Source: Hyphomicrobiales bacterium (lineage in GTDB: Bacteria > Pseudomonadota > Alphaproteobacteria > Rhizobiales > Xanthobacteraceae). From it: a DNA stretch of 32,403 nucleotides. This document shows positions 27,874 to 32,403 of this stretch, one piece after another; within the stretch, counting starts at the first letter, position 1; every line of letters begins with the position of its first letter. A program made the translations under genes and the position numbers. The notes beneath the pieces were generated by a model. That model was not told the origin of the DNA. It worked only from the letters and a program-made list of their open reading frames with translations, and did no database searches. The stretch is taken from positions 1 to 32,403 of the forward strand of contig JAPLPC010000482.1 in NCBI GenBank assembly GCA_026400425.1, written 5' to 3'.

Positions 27874-28707
27874 TCAGGTCGTCTTGCCCGAGGCCGCTTC
27901 GAGAGCCACGGCGATCGATCGGAAGTCGATCCAGGCCATCCGCTTGTAGGATGGCGAGCGGAGCAGATAGGCCGGGTGGAACGTCGCGACGGCGCAAATC
28001 TTTCGGGTACCCGTGTCGTAGTCCACCCAACGGCCGCGCGACTTCATGATGCCGTCCCGGGTCTGCAATAGGGTCTGCGTCGAGGGATTCCCGAGCGTCA
28101 CCAGGATGTCCGGATCGACCAGTTCGATCTGGCGCTGAATGAAAGGCAGGCAGATCTGCGTCTCCTGCGGCGTCGGCGTGCGGTTGCCGGGCGGACGCCA
28201 TGGGATGACGTTGGCGATATAGACCGTCGTGCGGTCGAGGCCGATTGCCTTCAGCATCAGGTCGAGCAATTTGCCGGAGCGCCCGACGAAGGGCAGGCCT
28301 TCGATATCCTCGTCGCGACCGGGGGCCTCGCCGACCAACATCACCCGCGCCGTTGGATTGCCGTCGGCGAATACCAGCCGGGTCGCGGTTCCCTTCAGCG
28401 CGCAGCCCTCGAAAGTTTCCATGATGGCGCGCAGCGCCTCCAGGGTGGGCGCCGTCCGCACGGCATCGCGGGCAGCGGCCACGGCCACATCAGGGGCCAC
28501 TTCGGTCTTTGTCGGCGCAGGTCGCGGTGCGGCCGCTGGCATGCCAGTCAAAGGCGAACGCGTCGGTGCGGCTTCGGCGCGCGCGGGCAGGCCGATATCC
28601 TCGTCCAGCAGGCGATCGACCGGCTCGTCCATGACAGCGCAATCGACCCCGGCCTCCAGATAGAAGGCGAGCAGTTGCGCGACGGTGGGGGCAGGTTCAA
28701 GGATCAT
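27874..28707 (-). CDS. Uracil-DNA glycosylase, family 4-like
   Basis: VGEAPGRDEDIEGLPFVGRSGKLLDLML, NVIPWRPPGNRTPTPQE, TFHPAYLLRSPSYKR. Confidence 0.88.
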   Translation of the reverse strand: MILEPAPTVAQLLAFYLEAGVDCAVMDEPVDRLLDEDIGLPARAEAAPTRSPLTGMPAAAPRPAPTKTEVAPDVAVAAARDAVRTAPTLEALRAIMETFEGCALKGTATRLVFADGNPTARVMLVGEAPGRDEDIEGLPFVGRSGKLLDLMLKAIGLDRTTVYIANVIPWRPPGNRTPTPQETQICLPFIQRQIELVDPDILVTLGNPSTQTLLQTRDGIMKSRGRWVDYDTGTRKICAVATFHPAYLLRSPSYKRMAWIDFRSIAVALEAASGKTT

Positions 28708-28859
28708 GGCGATGGTTCAGGTATGCCAGCATCCGGCCGGGATCGCCACCCGTGGAAAGGGCCCCTGTGCATTTCGGTGGTTGTTCTTCCGCCAAAAATC
28801 GGAAACAACACCCTTAGAAGCGTTCTGAACGGGTTGGAAACGGGTCTGAGATCAACATT

Positions 28860-30518
28860 ATGAGCACTGAAGAACTTCCGCCGCGCGAAAGTATGGAATT
28901 CGACGTCGTCATCGTCGGCGCGGGACCAGCCGGTCTGTCGGCGGCGATCCGGCTGAAGCAGCTCAATGCGGATTTGTCCGTCGTCGTGGTGGAGAAGGGG
29001 TCCGAGGTCGGTGCCCACATCCTGTCGGGCGCCGTGATCGACCCGGTGAGCCTCGACAAGCTGATCCCGGATTGGCGTGAAGATGCGGATTGCCCGCTCA
29101 AGACTCAGGTCACGGACGATCAGTTCTATTTCATGACCAAGACCGGCGGTTTCAAGCTGCCGAACTTCCTGTTGCCGCCGCTGATGAACAATCATCACTG
29201 CTACATCACCTCGCTCGGCATGACGACGCGCTGGCTCGGCGCCAAAGCCGAGGCGCTCGGGGTCGAAATCTATCCGGGCTTCGCGGCGGCCGAGACGCTG
29301 TATGATGAGCAGGGCGCCGTGCGCGGCATCGCCACCGGCGACATGGGCGTCGGCCGTGACGGCAAGCCGAAGGATTCGTTCACCCGCGGCATGGAACTGC
29401 TCGGCAAATACACGCTGTTCGCCGAAGGCGCGCGCGGCTCCCTGACCAAGGAGTTGATCGCCAAATTCGCCCTCGACAAGGATTGCGAGCCCGGCAAATT
29501 CGGCATCGGCCTCAAGGAAATCTGGCAGATCGATCCCGCCAAGCACAAGAAGGGCACCGTCAAGCATTCGTTCGGCTGGCCGCTTGAGAACGACGTCGGC
29601 GGCGGCTCGTTCCTGTACCACTACGATGACAACTTGGTAGCTGTCGGCTTCGTGCTGCATCTGAACTACGAGAACCCCTATCTCTATCCGTTCGAGGAGT
29701 TCCAGCGCTTCAAGACCCATCCGCTGATCCGCGACACGTTCGAGGGCGGCAAGCGCCTCGCTTACGGCTCGCGAGCCATCACCGAAGGTGGCTATCAGTC
29801 GGTGCCGAAGCTGAGCTTCCCGGGCGGCGCGCTGATCGGCTGCGCCGCAGGCTTCGTCAACGTGCCCCGTATCAAGGGCGTCCACAACGCCATGGCGTCG
29901 GGTATGCTGGCAGCCGAGCATCTCGATGCTGCGCTGAAGGCCGGCCGCGCTAACGATGAGTTGATCGACTACGAAAACGCCTGGCGCTCATCCTCGATCG
30001 GCAAGGACCTCTATCCGGTTCGCAACGCCAAGCCGCTGTGGTCGAAATTCGGCACGCTGCTCGGTAACGCGCTGGGTGGTTTCGACATGTGGTGCAACAC
30101 GTTCGGTTTCTCGCTGTTCGGCACCCAGAAGCACGAAAAGCCGGATCGCAAGACGCTGAAGCCGGCGAAGGATTTCAAGCCAATCCCGTATCCGAAGCCG
30201 GACGGCAAGATCACCTTCGACCGCCTGTCCTCGGTGTTCCTGTCCAACACCAATCACGAGGAGGATCAGCCGGTCCATCTCAAGGTCGCCGACATGGCGC
30301 TGCAGAAGTCGTCGGAGCATGACGTGTTCGCCGGACCGTCGAACCGTTATTGCCCGGCCGGCGTGTATGAGTGGGTCGGCGAAGGCCAGGAGCCGCGCTT
30401 TCAGATCAATGCGCAGAACTGCGTCCATTGCAAAACCTGCGACATCAAGGACCCGAACGGCAACATCACCTGGGTCCCGCCGGAAGGCGGCGGTGGTCCG
30501 AATTACGAGGCGATGTAA
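28860..30518 (+). CDS. Electron transfer flavoprotein-ubiquinone oxidoreductase
   Basis: 552 aa; FDVVIVGAGPAGLSAAIRLKQL, C-terminal 4Fe-4S YCPAGVYEW...NAQNCVHCKTCDIKDPNGNITWVPPEGGGGPNYEAM. Confidence 0.96.
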   Translation: MSTEELPPRESMEFDVVIVGAGPAGLSAAIRLKQLNADLSVVVVEKGSEVGAHILSGAVIDPVSLDKLIPDWREDADCPLKTQVTDDQFYFMTKTGGFKLPNFLLPPLMNNHHCYITSLGMTTRWLGAKAEALGVEIYPGFAAAETLYDEQGAVRGIATGDMGVGRDGKPKDSFTRGMELLGKYTLFAEGARGSLTKELIAKFALDKDCEPGKFGIGLKEIWQIDPAKHKKGTVKHSFGWPLENDVGGGSFLYHYDDNLVAVGFVLHLNYENPYLYPFEEFQRFKTHPLIRDTFEGGKRLAYGSRAITEGGYQSVPKLSFPGGALIGCAAGFVNVPRIKGVHNAMASGMLAAEHLDAALKAGRANDELIDYENAWRSSSIGKDLYPVRNAKPLWSKFGTLLGNALGGFDMWCNTFGFSLFGTQKHEKPDRKTLKPAKDFKPIPYPKPDGKITFDRLSSVFLSNTNHEEDQPVHLKVADMALQKSSEHDVFAGPSNRYCPAGVYEWVGEGQEPRFQINAQNCVHCKTCDIKDPNGNITWVPPEGGGGPNYEAM

Positions 30519-30534
30519 GGGTGGATGAAGCTCC

Positions 30535-30567
30535 GCTTCACCTCTCCCCGGCGGGGAGAGGTGAAGC
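30535..30567. terminator. Strong hairpin downstream of ETF-QO (REP-like, possible terminator)
   Basis: GCTTCACCTCTCCCC-GGC-GGGGAGAGGTGAAGC, 15-bp perfect stem, 3-nt loop, 16 nt after stop. Confidence 0.65.
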
Positions 30568-30839
30568 AGCGCATTCACTCGCGCGTGACGTGTGGGCCAG
30601 CGGTCACGATCCCGCCACACTGAGAGCGTTTGCAAGCATATACGGCGCAATTCGATCGCCCGAACCTGAACAGGCTCCTTCGGTGCATCCGCACCCCGAT
30701 CCTTGCGGACGGCCGTCAAAACCGGCATTGTCGTGCTGCGCTATGGTGCCGGGTCGGCAGCGCTTTCGAGCTTGTGTCGCTGTTCAGGTCGCGTGGTGCT
30801 CGAACTCTCGCCAATCATTCCTGGAGCTAGGCGAATTTG

Positions 30840-32403
30840 ATGTCCTCACGTTTCAACCGCTTGACGCTCGCCGCCGCTACGCTCGCCGTTCTGGCCATGC
30901 CGGCGCAGTCCTTCGCACAGACCCCTGATCATGCCGGCGACAGCGCGGCACAGTTTCCGACGGCGAAAGATCTGCGGCAGATGACGACCGCGGGCAGCTA
31001 TCTGGCCGCGCGTCATGCCAGCGTTGAGCGCGATGCGACGTCGGCTGCGACCTTTTATCGCTCCGCTCTGCGTACCGATCCGAAGAACAACGAACTGCTG
31101 GATCGTGCTTTCATCTCGTCGCTGGCCGATGGCGATATCGACGAGGCGGTGAAGCTTGCCGCGCGGATCCTGGTGATCGACAAATCGAACCGCGTCGCCC
31201 GTCTGGTGGTCGGCGTGCGCGATCTCAAGATGAAGAAATACGCGGCCGCGCAGACCAATATCAATCAGTCGGTGCGCGGCCCGATCACCGATCTCGTCGC
31301 CACGTTGCTCGGCGCCTGGGCCAGCTACGGCGCCGGCGACACCAAGGCCGCCATCGCGAATATCGACAAGCTGGCCGGCCCCGAATGGTATCCGATTTTC
31401 AAGGATCTGCACGCCGGCCTGATCCTCGATCTCGCCAACAAGCAGAAAGAAGCCGGCGCACGCTATGAGCGCGCCTACAAGCTCGACGATTCCGCACTGC
31501 GTGTGGTCGATGCGTATGGCCGCTGGGCGTCGCGCAACAAGGATGAGGCGGCGGCGCTCGCGATCTACGAGACCTTCAACAAGAAACTCGCGCGTCATCC
31601 TTTGGTGCTGGAAGGCATTCGCGAAACCAAGGCTGGAAAGAAGCTGCCGGCGCTGGCGGATAGTCCGCAGGCCGGTGCGGCCGAAGCGCTTTACGGCATC
31701 GGTGCCTCGCTGACGCGCCGCGGCGGCGAGGATCTGGCACTCGTCTATCTGCAACTCGCGCTCTATCTGAAGCCCGATCACTCACTGGCTCTGCTTTCGC
31801 TCGCGGATCTCTACGAATCCGTCAAGAAGCCGGCCATGGCCATCAAGGTCTATGAGCGCATGCCGGCGGATTCCGCGCTGAAGCGCAATGCGCTGATCCA
31901 GCAGGCCACCAACCTCGACGCTGCCGATCGCAGCGACGAAGGCATCAAGATCTTGCATGAGGTTACGGCGAGCGATCCGAAGGACCTCGAGGCCATCATG
32001 GCGCTCGGCAATATCGAGCGTGCGCGCAAGAAGTTCGCGGATTGCGCCCAGACCTATACCAAGGGCATCGACGTGGTCGCTGCCAATCAGGACAAGCCAA
32101 ACTGGGTTTATCACTATTTCCGCGGCATCTGTCTGGAGCGCTCCAAGCAGTGGGCCAAGGCCGAAGTCGACATGAAGAAGGCGCTCGAATTACAGCCCGA
32201 GCAGCCGCATGTGCTGAACTATCTCGGCTATTCATGGATCGATCAGGGCATCAATCTCGACGACGCCATGAAGATGATCAAGCGCGCGGTCGAGCAGCGC
32301 CCGGATGACGGCTACATCGTCGACTCGCTGGGCTGGGCTTATTACCGCATCGGTAATTACGAAGACGCGGTGAAGAATCTTGAACGTGCCATCGATCTGA
32401 AGC
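30840..32403 (+). CDS. Exported tetratricopeptide-repeat protein (truncated by window end)
   Basis: Open frame from ATG 30840 to the window edge, absent from the ORF track because no stop is in range; signal peptide MSSRFNRLTLAAATLAVLAMPAQSFAQ; C-terminal TPRs such as DGYIVDSLGWAYYRIGNYEDAVKNLERAIDLK. Confidence 0.88.
   Translation, partial: MSSRFNRLTLAAATLAVLAMPAQSFAQTPDHAGDSAAQFPTAKDLRQMTTAGSYLAARHASVERDATSAATFYRSALRTDPKNNELLDRAFISSLADGDIDEAVKLAARILVIDKSNRVARLVVGVRDLKMKKYAAAQTNINQSVRGPITDLVATLLGAWASYGAGDTKAAIANIDKLAGPEWYPIFKDLHAGLILDLANKQKEAGARYERAYKLDDSALRVVDAYGRWASRNKDEAAALAIYETFNKKLARHPLVLEGIRETKAGKKLPALADSPQAGAAEALYGIGASLTRRGGEDLALVYLQLALYLKPDHSLALLSLADLYESVKKPAMAIKVYERMPADSALKRNALIQQATNLDAADRSDEGIKILHEVTASDPKDLEAIMALGNIERARKKFADCAQTYTKGIDVVAANQDKPNWVYHYFRGICLERSKQWAKAEVDMKKALELQPEQPHVLNYLGYSWIDQGINLDDAMKMIKRAVEQRPDDGYIVDSLGWAYYRIGNYEDAVKNLERAIDLK

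Noticed and set aside
27776-28201. 141-aa minus-strand ORF
   Set aside because: Alternative frame within the uracil-DNA glycosylase gene; no recognisable motif.

Overview
The window is GC-rich chromosomal DNA whose gene content and order suggest a Bradyrhizobium/Rhodopseudomonas/Afipia-type alphaproteobacterium. This taxon is inferred from protein flavour and synteny, not searched. The backbone carries housekeeping genes: a ParA-like ATPase, Rsm22-like methyltransferase, smc, a DsbA-family protein, a DUF721/DciA protein, mutY, ccrM, moaB, rnhB, a family-4-like uracil-DNA glycosylase, ETF-ubiquinone oxidoreductase, and a TPR protein that runs off the right edge. Accessory genes lie between these blocks: a HicB-like orphan, a ParD-like/methionine aminopeptidase pair, a Cache-GGDEF protein, an FAD monooxygenase, an overlapping PAS/MCP pair, a MarR-GNAT fusion, a GT2, a PA0069-type radical SAM protein, a GT39 and a TonB receptor. 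The three best leads are as follows. (1) The PA0069-family radical SAM gene has a perfect alphaproteobacterial LexA box (GTTC-N7-GTTC) just upstream and a C-terminal QLTLF that resembles a beta-clamp-binding motif. Together they suggest an SOS-controlled, replisome-linked DNA repair enzyme. (2) A ParD-like RHH gene overlaps a methionine aminopeptidase gene by ATGA and sits behind a 28-bp near-perfect palindrome, giving a toxin-antitoxin-like architecture around a MetAP. (3) An unlisted 37-aa hydrophobic ORF has a strong Shine-Dalgarno sequence overlapped by an 18-bp perfect palindrome. No rRNA, tRNA or CRISPR was recognised. All searches were by eye and were not exhaustive.
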